Assembly: GCF_033807715.1 (NCBI RefSeq)
Contig: NC_084606.1
Location: forward strand, 36,336,569 to 36,400,568
Reading direction: 5' to 3'
DNA length: 64,000 nucleotides
Origin: Cololabis saira
Taxonomy: Eukaryota; Chordata; Actinopteri; Beloniformes; Belonidae
Notes under the pieces: model-generated
Database searches by the model: none
Seen by the model: the letters and a program-made list of their open reading frames with translations, nothing else
Told to the model about the DNA's origin: nothing
Part shown: one piece after another, positions 21,916 through 33,534 of the stretch
How positions within the stretch are numbered: the first letter of the stretch is position 1
How the letters are laid out: the number at the start of each line of letters is the position of its first letter
Translations under genes and position numbers: made by a program

Positions 21916-22566
21916 ATGTTTGGCATTGAATTGACGCCATACATAGCAGTCAACTCACTAAACGTTCTTGGAAGATATAACATATTAATAGATACCAGGA
22001 ATCAGAATTTGTTATTCAGAGTTGCGTATTTATGTCTCATCAATGAAATGTGTGAAAAAAACTGCACAAACATGTTCTCAGGATATTTTATGATCTTTAG
22101 CAAACAGAGAACCTGTAGCCCTATCCGTGCAGATTGCATCAAGTTTCTTTTAGTCATTTTGTTTTTGTCTTTACTTTTTCTTTTCATCTACCGTAATCTA
22201 CTGCCAACATTCTGCTTTGGCTGCACTCACTTCAGGTGTAGTTTCTTTTTTTGTTCCTTTTTCTTATTATAAAGCAAAAGTTCAAGGTGGGTGTAATACA
22301 TTATACTGACATACTGTACAAAGGAGAGAAAGAAAAGCTAAAATAAACAGACGGGGGAGCAGGTAAGTAAATGATTGCTCTGTACCTGGGAGCAACAGTC
22401 CTGGGGAAGCATTCATTTTAATTATTCAGTTCAATGGACTATTAACGATATTTACTTTTGATTTAATGGTGGATTTTAGTTGTTGGTAACATAAAAATTG
22501 TTCTTCCCAAGCTCCGAACCCCCGGACCAGTGTGTGACATGAAATAAGCTGGTTTAAATAACGTTT
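21916..22566. other. AT-rich DNA, no gene
   Basis: An open frame from the minisatellite runs to 22272 with a hydrophobic, low-complexity end. I find no domain. Confidence 0.4.
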
Positions 22567-23200
22567 ACACGTAGCCGGGTATTTACAAAAACGGATATTT
22601 TCCCCTCTATGTTTTCAAAAATATCCTCGTTTACACGGACCCGCATGAAAACGCTGTTAACGTCATGCCAGCCAATCAGAATCCTGGAAAAAACATCAAC
22701 AAATGACACGTGTATCTTCCAGTTAAGGCTGATTTATGGTCCCGCGTTACACCAACGCAGAGCCTACGGCGTAGGGTACGCGGCGACGCACACCGTACGG
22801 CGCGCATCGCCGCGTACCCTACACCGTAGGCTCTGCAACGATTTAACGCGGGACCATAATTCAGGATTTACTTCCAAGACGGAACGAGAGTCTGAGAGAA
22901 TTTAAAACAGGTAAAATAAAAGAAAACATTGACGGTGGCCAAACTAATTGTAAACACAGGTCGCACTCATGACGCTGGTGGTGACGTTTCTGTCGCATAA
23001 TGTGACGTAAATCTCCGTTTTCCTCCGTTTTCTCTGTTTAGACGCAAACGTGAAAACAGAGTTTTTGAAAATCTCCACTTTGGCCGGAGTTTTCAGAAAT
23101 GATCGTTTTTGGGCGCTTTGGCCTCCGTTTTCGTGTAAACGAACGGCCAAAACGCATGAAAAACGCCTCCGTTTTTGCCCCGTGTAAACGGGGCCTAAGC
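22567..23200. mobile_element. MITE with CGTTTACACG/CGTGTAAACG ends
   Basis: Left part ACGTTTACACGTAGCCGG and right end CCCCGTGTAAACGGGGCC, with many CCGTTTTC and GAAAACGG words that can pair. The outer left terminus is decayed. A Harbinger-type MITE is inserted at 22736-22867. Confidence 0.55.
22736..22867. mobile_element. GGCTGATTTATGGTTCCGCG MITE, copy c
   Basis: Best-preserved copy: AGGCTGATTTATGGTCCCGC on the left and a complementary right end, with TTA at 22733-22735 and 22868-22870. The 3-bp TTA duplication supports PIF/Harbinger origin. Confidence 0.85.
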
Positions 23201-23666
23201 AGTGGGGTTGAAGTTATTCCCCCACGCTGGCACGAGTAAACATCAATGGGTTTATGTTGAGGCTGAAAATCTGGGTTGTGCCAGATTTTCTCCCTGTCTC
23301 TCTGTTGTTTTTGTTGTTTTTCAGTCTCATATTTAGTTGATTACACGCATAAGAAGCCCAGAGCCAGTACTGGTGTCAGAGGAGAGGAGTGTCTGGCATA
23401 TGTCTGAAATGAGTTGTATAAAGAGAGGCTGTGAGGAGACGTCAACACGGCATTATTGAAGCGTGTTATTCAGCTGGTATCCGTCCCTGCCATGGAAAGC
23501 GTGATTGATGACAGGAACGGCATCTTAAACAGACTCGGAGCTCTACGCCGCAGAGCACGTGCACGGCGGCTGCAGTGATGCAGGTTCATTTCACTTCTCT
23601 GCTTTTTAGTAACTGTGTCAGGTCAGGAGTGGAGCAGCAAGCACGAGGCCTTGGGCCACGAACCTG

Positions 23667-23670
<4 letters not shown>
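23201..23670. other. No gene seen
   Basis: Ordinary-looking sequence without domains or clear repeats. Confidence 0.4.

Positions 23671-23724
<54 letters not shown>
23671..23724. repeat. (GT)n microsatellite
   Basis: 54 bp of uninterrupted GT. Confidence 0.98.
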
Positions 23725-23726
<2 letters not shown>

Positions 23727-24511
23727 TGTATTAGGAATAAAAGCAGCTGGTGGTTATGTAAAAGCAGAAAGGTAAAATCCTGAAATGCAGCACCAGAGTA
23801 TTCTGCGTCTGAAGGTGTCCTAGAATCAAGATCAGACCGTTGCTGAGTGCCGTATGGGATGTTTGGCACTTAGCACTTTGTTTTCTTGCACGTCACGACT
23901 AGAACTGAACTAGAAACGACTCAGAAGATGCGTTTATTTTGATAGAATGGCAGTCTAATACCAGCAGGCTTTAGGCTAGGGCTGGGCGATATATCGAGTA
24001 TACTCAATGCATCTCGGCTTCTACTCTGTGTGATGTACAAAATGTCTATATCGTGAATATTCAAGTATGCATTGTCACACATTTGCTTTTAGCCGCGGGC
24101 ATTAAATTACAGGCTTTTCTCACTCTCGTATCGTCTCTCCCTCTCAGAGACATAAAACAAGGGCCACTAGTTACATACGTCAGTCACGTGTGTGCATCAT
24201 CATACGCCCAGCAGAAAGGTAGCGGCAGCAGGTGTCGGCGCTGCTGTCTGGTCCGCCGGTCAGTTCCACCTAACTTTCCCAAACTCGGCCTGTTTGCGCC
24301 GTGAGCTCATCCGCGCGGTTGCTACGCGTGACGGACTCTTTTCAAACCACACTGGGACGGTTTAGTAAAGACAGACCGAGGAGCCACTCCTCGCGTCCGC
24401 GTGTCGCAAGCCTTTCTCTTCCGGAGCTGAGAAACGTCACCTAGTGTTGCTTAATGTGGCCACATGAAATCAATCACTATCATCGAAACAAAGTCAAACA
24501 AGACCATATAT

Positions 24512-24738
24512 TGTAGCAAGCTCGTTGCCACTGGGGCCGACCGACAGGACAGAGGACACAGGGTTTAGTGCAGGAACCGGTTTATTCACTCTCACTGCAG
24601 ACACACGTGCACCAGCACCTTCAGCAGAGACCCCTTGCTGCTGTGCAGCCACTTCTTATGTGGCCAGGCAGGGTGGAGAGGTTGATTGGGCACACCTGTG
24701 CCCAATCACCTGAGTGGCTGCTCCTCCACCCTGCGACA
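24512..24738 (-). mobile_element. Solo LTR, reversed
   Basis: On the minus strand it runs from TGTCGCAGGGTGGAGG to TTGCTACA, with an AATAAA signal, and the CTGTCGGTCGG phrase shared with the LTRs at 61120 and 62894. Those two have 5-bp duplications; here the flanks (TATAT, GTCAT) do not match. Confidence 0.7.
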
Positions 24739-25172
24739 GTCATATTTCTAAAAGTAAGTGATGCAAAGTAAAGGAGGAGAGGATGAAACATTGCCGTCCC
24801 TACACCTACAATTAGTCTTGATATAAAGGTTTTGTAAAGGGCCTCCTGCTCAGAGCAGGGTTATTATCGTTCACGAAAACGAACAAAATAACGAAAACTA
24901 AAATTGAAAAAATAATTTCGTTAACTGAACTAAATAAAAACGGAAATTAAAAGGCAAAAACGATAACTAACTGAAACTATATTGCGTGTTTAGAAAACTA
25001 ACTAAAACGAACTGAAATTATAGATATAATTTCCTCCGTTTTCGTCCCTGTCAATATAAGCCTCATGGTATGATTCATTTTTCCGCTCCAGCCGTTTATC
25101 TCCGACTGGCAGCTGCGGCACCTGAACACCTCACGGTCCGTGACGTCACCCCTTTTTACGCAGCATCAAGTC

Positions 25173-25433
25173 ATGGCGGCAGCAAAAGTTGGGAGAAAGC
25201 GGCAAAGTCCCATATGGGACAAGGAGAGAGATAAAATCAAGTGTCTTGTCTTGGAAACAGACAAAATATGCGGCTTGCTTCTCAAGGGGAAAAATCCCAC
25301 CAATCAAGTCCATTTAAGAAGCTCGCACAGCGCGGCTAACGTCGAGTACCTTAACAAGCTGGCTGCTGTGAGCAGCCCGCCGCCCGCAGAAAGATCTCCT
25401 TCCCCGGTGGCACGGGGAAGGAGAGAACTTTAA
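25173..25433 (+). pseudogene. hAT transposase N-terminal exon, BED zinc finger, decayed
   Basis: From ATG at 25173 the frame reads MAAAKVGRKRQSPIWD, then a segment with KCLVLETDKICG and VHLRSSH, ending at 25433. This is a BED-type finger (aromatic residue, cysteines, H-x4-H), which binds transposon ends. Compared with usual BED spacing, residues after IWD and before VHLRSSH are missing, so small deletions have probably ruined zinc binding. The RNase H-like catalytic and dimerisation parts are absent. Confidence 0.7.
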
Positions 25434-25477
25434 TGGACTGCTTTCACCGACGACCAAACAGCTGCCAAACAGTTTAA

Positions 25478-25699
25478 GGTTTACAGTTTAAGATTAAGAT
25501 TCCCAGAATATTCTTATTTTTGGAGATAGGATATTTGAGTTTTCTTAAGCTGTAAGCCATGATCAGCAATATTAAAATAATAAATGGCTTTCAGTTGATT
25601 TGTAATGAATCCAGAATGTATGACATTTTTGTTTTTGTAATTGCATTACAGAAAATAAAGAACTTTATCACAATATTCTAATTTTCTGAGGCAGTCCTG
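25478..25699. mobile_element. Mariner-type foldback MITE, right half only
   Basis: Runs from AGTTTAAGATTAAGATTCCC to CTGAGGCAGTCCTG, followed by TA. It matches the right half of the full copy at 36994-37360. The left half is absent. Confidence 0.8.
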
Positions 25700-25712
25700 T
25701 ACATACATGCAT

Positions 25713-25772
25713 ATTTGTCAGGTTCGGGATTTAAAAAGGTAAGAACCTTTTTAAATCCCGAACCTGACAAAT
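25713..25772. repeat. Perfect palindrome, 28-bp arms, 4-nt loop
   Basis: 25713-25740 and 25745-25772 are exact reverse complements around AAGA. The arm begins ATTTGTCAGGTTCGGGATTT. Long perfect palindromes are normally unstable, so this is either recent or a tiny foldback insertion. Confidence 0.95.
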
Positions 25773-26459
25773 AACCCAACATATGAAAAAACTAAAACTA
25801 AAACTGAAACTAATAAAAACTAAACTAAAACTAAGCATTTTTGAAAATATAAAAACTAATAAAAACTAGCAAACCCACACTAAAAACTAATTAAAACTAA
25901 CTGAATTGAAGGAGAAAAAGTCAAAACGAAATAAAACTAAACTAAAATGAAAAATTCAAAACTATTATAACCCTGGCTCAGAGCAGCTCATCCTGGTAAA
26001 ACCAGGACCAGAACATGTTCTTGACTTATTTGACTTATTCCCCCTTTTTGCATGAAAGTTTAAAATTTGCATATATTAATGCAGTATGAACAACAATGTT
26101 TTAATGTAGACATAGGCAGAATCATCATACTGGTGTGACTGTATGCATTAAAGTGTTAATTCAAGGCTAAGGCAAAATTTCTGAGATATATGTTGTGTAT
26201 CGTGACATGGCCTCAAAATATCGAGATAAAAAGGCCATATCGGCCAGCCCTACTTTAGGCTGTTGTTTCCTTGCAGCAAAGCTCCTGTGAGTCACACAGC
26301 TCGTCAGCATGCGTCCTTTCAGGTGGATCGTCTGCGTTGAACCTGCAGAGCGCGTAACATTTAGGTGTGGCAGCAGCCGTGGAGGTCGGACACTTCACAG
26401 GGAGCCGTCCATGACGGGCGCTGCTCCAGCGTCCGCGGCCCGAGCAGTGACCCAACATA

Positions 26460-26650
26460 TGGCACTTTTCCACCAGCACTTACTCAGCTCTACTCAACTA
26501 AACTCGGCCTGGTTTCTTTTCCATAAAAAATCAGCACCTGGAGCAGAAGTAGGAGGTTGGAGAAGCTGCTGTGATGTATTTGATTGTGTGATCTAAAGGA
26601 AGAAGACAACAAAAGATGTAGAACCTGGTGGAGATGATAGATGTGCTGCT
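26460..26650. mobile_element. TGGCACTTTTCCAC MITE, partial
   Basis: Left end TGGCACTTTTCCACCAGCAC, with interior phrases (CCTGGTTTCTTTTCC, AGAAGCTGCTGTGATGTATT) shared with 60576-61524. The right terminus is missing. Confidence 0.6.
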
Positions 26651-27479
26651 GGGTCTGTGGCTTGGGTTCGATGTTCTTTCCCGTCGTAAGTCGGATTCTT
26701 TCCAGTGAGAGCCGGACTCTCGGGGAAACCGTAGAGCTCCCATACTGGCAACTTAACCCATGCCAGAGGCTTTTCTAAAGCTCCAGCGGCCCTCCGGCTC
26801 GCCGTCTAAGAGCTCACAATAAGCTTCCTAAAACGTTCTTTTTATTAAAAGAAAAATGAATGGTGAAAGCGTGACCTGCCCTGGGTTGGGGAGTGACCCG
26901 GGTCCTTGATCAGCTTCAGCCCCACCTGATATTTAGCAGCCTTGAGCTGCAGTGGAGCAGGAAGCTCATATTTATACGTTTTCATGCAAGAATTCAATTC
27001 CTCGTAGCTAAAATATGTTTTTAAGTTATCAACATAGTCTAGAATCTAAAGAGAAAAGGTGATTTTTCAACGGTAGAAAGACCAGACTGTGTCCTGTCAT
27101 CCTCAGACATCAACTACCAAGTACACAAATGCACATCTGGCCTAAAAGTTACTGCACAGAGAGCGTTTGTTTTGCAGCTCGTGCAGAATTCTTTTTAACT
27201 GTTGTTGCTTGTCTTGGGTCGTATTTGCCTCATTTACAGAGCCAGTAGGTTTTAAAAATGTCCCAATAACATTTCACAACTCAAAGAACGTGTGCTTTTT
27301 GTCCTGACTTTAAGTCAAAATACAATTGTGTTTGCCCCTTCCTGATTTCTTATTTTTTTGCACATTTGTCGCACTTAAATGTTTCAGATCAAACTAATTT
27401 AAATATTAGACAAAGATAACACAAGTAAACATAAAATGCAGTTTTTAAATGAAGGTTTTTATTATTAAAGGGAAAGAAA
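26651..27479. other. No gene seen
   Basis: Unrecognised sequence. The last 200 bp may be the outer part of the Tc1 element that follows. Confidence 0.4.
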
Positions 27480-28450
27480 AATCCAAAACTACATGTCCCT
27501 GTGTGAAAAAGTGATTGCCCCCTAAACCTATTAACTGGTTGTTCCCTTAGCAGCAACAACTGCAATCAAGCGTTTGCAATAACTGGCAATGAGTCTTTTA
27601 CAGCTGTGGAGGAATTCTGGTCCACTCATCTTTGCAGAATTGTTGTAATACAGCCACATTGGAAGGTTTTCGAGCATGTACGGTACCTCCTTTTTAAGGT
27701 CATGCCTCAGCATCTCAATGGGATTCAGGTCTGGACTTTGACTAGGCCACTCCAAAGTCTTCATTTAGTTTTTCTGAAGTTTTTCCATTCAGAGTTGGAC
27801 TTTCTGGTGTGTTTTGGATCATTGTCCTGCTGCAGAACCAGAGTGGCTTCAGCTTGAGGTCACGAACAGATGGCCAGACTTTCTCCTTCAGGATGTTTTG
27901 GTAGACAGCAGAATTCAGGGTTCCATTTACCACAGCAAGTCTTCCAGTTCCTGAAGCAGCAGAACAGCCCAGACCATCACACTACCACCACCATGTTTTA
28001 CTGTTGCTAGGATGTTCCTTTTCTGAAATGCCCTGTTACTTTTACGCCAGATGTAATGGGACATGCACCTTCCAAAAAGTTTTGTTTCGTCAGTCCACAA
28101 AGTATTTTCCCAAAAGTCTTGGGGATCATCAAGATGTTTTCTGGCTAAACTGAGACGAGCCTTTATGTTGTTTTTTCTAAGCAGTGGTTTTGGTCTTGGA
28201 ACTCTGCCATGCAGCCATTTCTCTCTTTCTTTCTTCTCTCTTCTCTTTCTTAAGGTGGAGTCATGAACAATGACCTTAACTGAGGCAGGTGAGGCCTGCA
28301 GGTCTCTGGATGTTGTTCTGGGTCTTTACTGACCTCTTGGATGAGCCGTCGCTGATCTTGGGGTCATTTTGGTCGGCCGGCCTCCTGGGAAGGTTCACCA
28401 CTGTTCCATGTTTTCTCCATTTGTGGATAATGGCTCTCAATGACTGTGTT
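27480..28450 (-). pseudogene. Tc1-like transposase, frameshifted
   Basis: Minus-strand frames from about 28450 down show the paired-type helix-turn-helix (LRAIIHKWRKHGTVVNLPRR), then after frameshifts VNGTLNSAVYQNILKE and the last part of the DDE catalytic domain, [14 protein letters not shown], with the final acidic E. C-terminal CKRLIASY and VVAAKGTTS end near 27531. Tc1 transposases are about 340 residues and cut and paste at TA sites. Here the gene is split over at least three frames, so it is dead. CTGTGTGAAAAAGTGATTGC near 27500 may be subterminal. The 5' end is cut at about 28450. Confidence 0.88.
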
Positions 28451-28848
28451 TCCAGCATCAATAACCCTTTTAAAACCAGAATATTAGCAATAACCCGGTT
28501 GCGCACGGCCATGTAAACACCAATAACCCCTTTGAATAACCTGAATTTGCTCATATTCGGGTTTTTAAAAACCCCAATATGACCCCTGGGTTACTCCTTT
28601 TAAAACCTGAATATTGGGTCATGTAAACACCAAACGGAATATCCCCATCAAACGGAACATGAATGTGTTTTCTGCACATGCTCTGTTCACAAGGAATCCT
28701 GGTCTTTTGAGTCCAGGAAGTTCTTATAAACACGGAGAAACACAAGACCAGGAGGAGACTAATCACTTCATAAATGTAATGAAGGATATGAACATTTCTG
28801 CTTTTGTAGACGGTAGAAAGTCCATATCGCCCAGCCCTAGTGTGTGTG
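28451..28848. mobile_element. Element ending in ATATCGCCCAGCCCTA
   Basis: The right end is the complement of TAGGGCTGGGCGATAT, the same terminus as 23977. The interior repeats GTCATGTAAACACC twice and AATATTGGG-type words. The left partner was not found, probably lost or displaced by the Tc1 copy. Confidence 0.5.
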
Positions 28849-28956
28849 TGAGACCGGTATTACTGTGGTGAGCTCACGTACCGTTTAGTATCCAGAATCT
28901 GAGCGCACGGATGTCAGACCGCTCCTGTCCTCTCCTTCCCTTATATCTCACCTTGT

Positions 28957-29148
28957 TTCCTTCCTTCCTTCCTTCCCTCCCTCCCTCCCTCCCTCCCTCG
29001 CTCCTTCCTTCCTTCCTTCCTTCCTTCCTTCCTTCCTTCCTTCCTTCCTTCCTTCCTTCCTTCCTTCCTTCCTTCCTTCCTTCCTTCCTTCCTTCCTTCC
29101 TTCCTTCCTTCCTTCCTTCCTTCCTTCCTTCCTTCCTTCCTTCCTTCC
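28957..29148. repeat. (CCTT)n tract with a (CCCT)n segment
   Basis: About 190 bp pure polypyrimidine. Unlike the four tracts at 38, 48, 53 and 57 kb, it is not bounded by the CCCTTGTGCTGTC termini. The flanking open frames (PSFL or KEGR repeats) are artefacts. Confidence 0.95.
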
Positions 29149-29427
29149 ATCTCTCCTCCCGTCTCTGCTGTCGTTGGTCTATCAGAGCTTCCACTCCTCT
29201 CTCGTGTACGAACCAATTAACCAGAATCACTTTGTGTTTAATGTCCTTCTTAAAGAGTTTTAAAGTAGAGCTTAAATCTGGGTCAGACGGATCCTTTTTC
29301 TTTTTTAATCTAGTTTTAATTCACTTCTCTGGACTGGAGGGAGATGTGTTGAAGACAGAGATTTTCTACATGTTGGTGATGACTAATCCTGAAGATTAGC
29401 TTTAGTCTGCAGCTGTTCCTGAGTCTG

Positions 29428-29558
<131 letters not shown>

Positions 29559-29755
29559 CTTGACTGTATTACCTAATAGGGACGCGTCAGTGTAATCTGA
29601 TATTGTCAGGATTAATAATAGGAATTGCGGTAAAAACGTTGTATGTAAGTTATTTTTTTCTAACATTATGAGGACGGTTTTCTTGGTCTAATTCCAGACA
29701 TGGTGGAGATCAATAGTCCCTGTAGAGATGAACACCCATTTTGCTCACATTCAGC

Positions 29756-30518
29756 CAGGGGCGTCAATTCAGTGTATGGCAAGGTACGGCAACCGCCACA
29801 CCTTTGCTTCAAGGGAAAATGTAAATGTTTGTTTTTTAAATACATTTATGGAATTACTCTGTATCTATTTGCATTGATTATTCTATTACTTAATACATAT
29901 AGAATAACTACAAATGCAAATCAGAACAACATGATCGATTTCACTAGTTATTATACACTGCAAAAACTCAAAATCTTAACAAGAATATTTGTCTTATTTC
30001 AAGTTAAAATGTCAAATTTTTAGTCAAAGAAAATCTCATTACATTTAAGACAAGACTCAAAAACAACCATTTTCACCTGTTTCAAGTAGATTTTCACTTA
30101 AAATAGTGGAAAAATCTGCCAGTGGAACAAGATTGTTTTGCTTGTAATGAGAAGATAAATCTTGTTCCACTGGCAGATTTTCCTACTTATTTCAAGTGAA
30201 AATTTACTTGAAACAGGTGAAAATGGTCAAATAACAAGTTATTTTTCTGGTAATGAGTCTTGTTTTAAGTGTAATGAGATTTTTTGACTAAAAATTAGAC
30301 ATTTTAAATAGAAATAAGACAAATATTCCTGGTAAGATTTTGAGTTTTTGCAGTGAGCGAGACTGCATTTGAAAAAGTTCCAATTTTCTTGACCACAGAT
30401 AAGCTACATAGCAGAGTTCTGTGATGAGTATTTGCTGGACGTGTTGATTGATACTCTAGTTAAGTTCTGTGACTCGTAACCTTGCCATACCTTAGCTTCC
30501 ACTGAATTGACGCCACTG
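29756..30518. mobile_element. Non-autonomous hAT, CAGKGGCGTCAATTCAGTG termini
   Basis: Left CAGGGGCGTCAATTCAGTG; the right-end complement is CAGTGGCGTCAATTCAGTG. A perfect 8-bp duplication CATTCAGC lies at 29748-29755 and 30519-30526. 763 bp, of which 400 bp is the foldback MITE at 29956-30355. Confidence 0.92.
29956..30355. mobile_element. CACTGCAAAAA foldback MITE, full length
   Basis: Ends CACTGCAAAAACTCAAAAT and its complement. The whole element folds back around 30140. No clear flanking duplication, so the superfamily is open. A truncated relative lies inside the hAT at 9673-10431. Confidence 0.85.
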
Positions 30519-30526
30519 CATTCAGC

Positions 30527-31905
30527 CAACACCTGAGAACCTTAACACCTCGGATTAACGGGCAGACGCTTCTGCAGGCGGCTGCAGCGGAGCCAGAGGG
30601 GGGTTAGGGGCCGGGCGCCACGGGGCCCACAACCTCATAGGGCCCCGTTTTGTTGGATACGTTCATATATAATCGTAAATTGTAGGCTATAATTACGATA
30701 AAATGTGCATTGTGCGGTCAGTGTAGACTAATTCTTACTTTACAACTGTCCTGAACGCATCGGGGCCAACGCTGATTGGCTGTAAAGCCTGATTTATGGT
30801 TGTGCGTTAAATCGACGCAGAGCCTACACAAATAGAAAGTTGTTTTTAAGATACTTCAACAGTTATATTTGATCGTATTTTACTGTTTTGCCTTAGGAAG
30901 AAGTAACAGGGTGTGATGGAGGCTCAAGGAGGAGAGAAATAGATGCATGTTCATTTGTAGACGTTATTGTCAGCACCGACAGCATAAATGTTTTCTCAAG
31001 CGTATCTACCCTGTCCTCGTTGCTTACACAAACTAAACAACAGGCCTTTTCATTTAAGGACGGCCTCTGAGTTTTCTATTCCATCTAAGCAAAGATTTAG
31101 CAACATTTAAAGCAAACTGGACAATAAATGGTTTATTTTTGAATAAACTGAAGTACTGTATTTTTCCAGACGCCTCCAGCATCATCACGCTTCTTCCTCT
31201 ATTGGTGGATGGGTCGCGGTTTTTGATGCAACTCAACTCATTTCATGGGGTATTTTTGCCAGGACTTAAACTATCTGCGAGCCCCAGGGGAAAGGGATTT
31301 GAGATTTCCACTCAGACATTATTCTACACGCCGGCTGATTTATAGTAAAAAAGTTAAGGACATGAAAGGGCAGTTTGAGCGTCCACATTAATCCCACTTT
31401 TGTTCGAGCCAACGTTAACAGCGGTGGAGTTAGTCCCATCTCGTCGTCTCTGGTCCAGACACATCTCTGCCATCATCACCATGCAACATCCTTGATATTC
31501 AGTTTTTGTTTCTTTGCTGTTCGTTGTCACCTAGGAACATCCATCTAGATGTCTGCAGATAACAAGCACTTTCCTTGCTGGTTCTTATCTCAGCTTTCTG
31601 AGCAGAACGTGGACCTTGGATTGGGGTCAGTGGTAGATCTGAGGCTCGGTGAGACTCCGTGATCCCCCAGTGGGCTGCCGGGGCTTTGCTTCATTGATTC
31701 CTCCTTCATCCACCTGACCTTGCATTCCTGGCAAGGTCACCTGAGCCTTTTGAAGTGAAGCTCTTTAGGAGGACACAGTTCTGCCGCGCATTAACCTGCT
31801 GATGTTCTCCTGTCAGCGTTACCACACCTCCTGGGCGTGGACGTTTTTTTTTCTCCAGTTTTTTCCTCATGAAGGAGCCCTTTTCCGTCCTCTCCGTCTA
31901 AAAAT
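30527..31905. other. No gene; one MITE scrap
   Basis: 30786-30830 is a scrap of the GGCTGATTTATGG MITE family. 30595-30650 has G/C-rich sequence like a hAT end (GGGGCCGGGCGCC). The rest has no domain. Confidence 0.4.
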
Positions 31906-32097
31906 TAGGGATGGGAATCGAGAACCGGTTCTTGTTGAGAACCGGTTCCCAGTGTTTCAATTCCTTGGAATCGTTTGCCTTTTTCGCAAACGATTCCCTT
32001 ATCGATTCCAGTGGGTCCGAATGACGTCACCAAGCACGTTGCGCAATGTGCGCATTCGTGCCCAGCAGGAAAACACGGGGACAAAGCGTCATAAACG

Positions 32098-32190
32098 CTC
32101 GAAAGTTTGGTTACATTTTACCAAAAAGGATGACAACAGGGCGACAATACTTGCAATGTGGACATTTCAACAAAGGGGGGAAACTGTTAG
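32098..32190 (+). pseudogene. BED-type zinc finger scrap of hAT transposase
   Basis: The frame RSKVWLHFTKKDDNRAT is the start of a BED finger. The expected C-x2-C then appears only after a frame change (CNV...), so the gene is broken. Downstream exons are not seen. Confidence 0.55.
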
Positions 32191-32245
32191 GGCTCGGCCG
32201 GCTCGGGCTTTCCTCCGCAACCCGCGGAGTCGGCCGGTGTGTGGT

Positions 32246-33014
32246 AAGGCTGATTTATGGTTCTGCATTACACCAACGCAGAGCCTACGGCGTAGGGTAC
32301 GCAGCGACACGCACCGTATGGAATACCCTACAGCGTACCCTACGCCGCAGGGCAGGGGTCGGCAACCCAAAATATTTTAGAGCCGTATTGGACCAAAAAC
32401 ACAAAAAACAAATATGTTTGGGGCCGCAAAAAATGAAAAGTCTTGTATCAGCCTTAGAATGAAGACAATACATGTTGCATGTTTCTATATTAGTTATAAC
32501 TGGGGGAAGATTTTTTTTTTCATTATGCACTTCGAGAAAAATGTTGAAATGTCGAGAAGAAAGTCAAAATGTCAAGAAAAAAGCAGAAATGTCGCGATTA
32601 ATGTCGAAATTTCGAGAAAAAAGTCGAAAAAAGTCGAAATGTCGAGAAAAAAGTCAAAATTTCGTGGAAAAAGTCGAAATGTTGAGAAAAAAGTTGAAAT
32701 GTCGAGATTAATGTTGAAGTACAATCTCAAGAAAAAAGTCGAAATGTCGAGATTAAAAAGGAAAGGAAAAGGGAAGAAAAAGAGAAAAAGGAAAAAAAGG
32801 AAAAAAAGAACAAAAAATTTGTAAAAAAGAGAAAAAAAGAAAAAAAGGGAAAAAAAGAAGAAAAAAAGGGGAAAAAAAGGTCAAACATTTTTGAAAAAGC
32901 TCCAGGAGCCACTAGGGCGGCGCTAAAGAGCCGCATGCGGCTCTAGAACCGCGGGTTGCCGATCGCTGCCGTAGGGTATGCGTCGATTTAACACGGAACC
33001 ATAATTCATGCTTT
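32246..33014. mobile_element. GGCTGATTTATGGTTCCGCG MITE, copy d, interrupted
   Basis: Left arm 32246-32352 and right arm 32969-33014 rebuild the same MITE as copies a-c. A hAT element separates them. Confidence 0.8.
32353..32968. mobile_element. Non-autonomous hAT, CAGGGGTCGGCAACCC family, copy 1
   Basis: Left CAGGGGTCGGCAACCC; the right-end complement is CAGCGATCGGCAACCCGCGG. Flanks CCGCAGGG (32345-32352) and CCGTAGGG (32969-32976) match at 7 of 8. The interior is a 20-bp-period array (GTCGAAATGTCGAGAAAAAA) followed by a GAAA/GGAA tract. Confidence 0.9.
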
Positions 33015-33534
33015 AGAAGAGCTGCGCTCTCGGCCACGTGGACGTGCCGGGCGCTCCTGACACAGCTGCAGCATCAGCTCATCTATGGAGAAGTTAAAGA
33101 GCATCTACCGCAACTTCTCCTTTCATCAAGGCAGGGAAGAGAATCAGGCCAGAACAGATGAATGTCACCAGCAGTGACTAAGTTTGTGGTGTTGAACATG
33201 TTACTGGACATTCTTGTGTAATTGCCACCAAATAAGTTGTTGTATTTAGTTAATTTCTACAGAAGAATATTCATTTTGTTATTATTATTTTATATTAAAT
33301 ACATATTTTATATTACAAATAATTTGTGGGGACCCCCTGGCTCCATGGAGGAGCCCAAGGCTGGGGGCGTCTGAAGACCTCACTTGTATTTTTTTGTTCA
33401 AAGATATAAAACAAAGTTGATATTAAAATTTTTGTTCTCCTTTTTTCCAAATGAGAATCGATAAAGAATCGAATCGTTAAGCAGAATCGAAAATGGAATC
33501 GGAATCGGAAAAATCTTATCAATTCCCAACCCTA

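Larger units (their letters stand above)
24856..25975 (+). mobile_element. hAT element with BED-finger exon, duplication GCTCAGAG
   Basis: Left CAGGGTTATTATCGTTCACG; right end AACTATTATAACCCTG. A perfect 8-bp duplication GCTCAGAG lies at 24848-24855 and 25976-25983. Same family as 10715-11660. It retains the first coding exon of a transposase at 25173, and carries half of a mariner MITE (25478-25699) and a perfect palindrome (25713-25772) in place of the rest of the gene. Confidence 0.92.
23977..26252. mobile_element. hAT element, TAGGGCTGGGCGATAT termini, multiply invaded
   Basis: Left TAGGGCTGGGCGATAT; the right-end complement is TAGGGCTGGCCGATATGG. A perfect 8-bp duplication CTTTAGGC lies at 23969-23976 and 26253-26260. 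Inside lie a reversed solo LTR (24512-24738) and a second hAT (24856-25975). No transposase of its own is seen. Confidence 0.9.
31906..33534 (+). mobile_element. hAT element, TAGGGATGGGAATCGA termini, doubly nested
   Basis: Left end TAGGGATGGGAATCGA; the right-end complement is TAGGGTTGGGAATTGATAAG, with many GGAATCG words. No flanking duplication is evident. It contains a decayed BED-finger frame near 32098-32185, a Harbinger-type MITE (32246-33014) and, inside that, another hAT (32353-32968). Confidence 0.75.
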
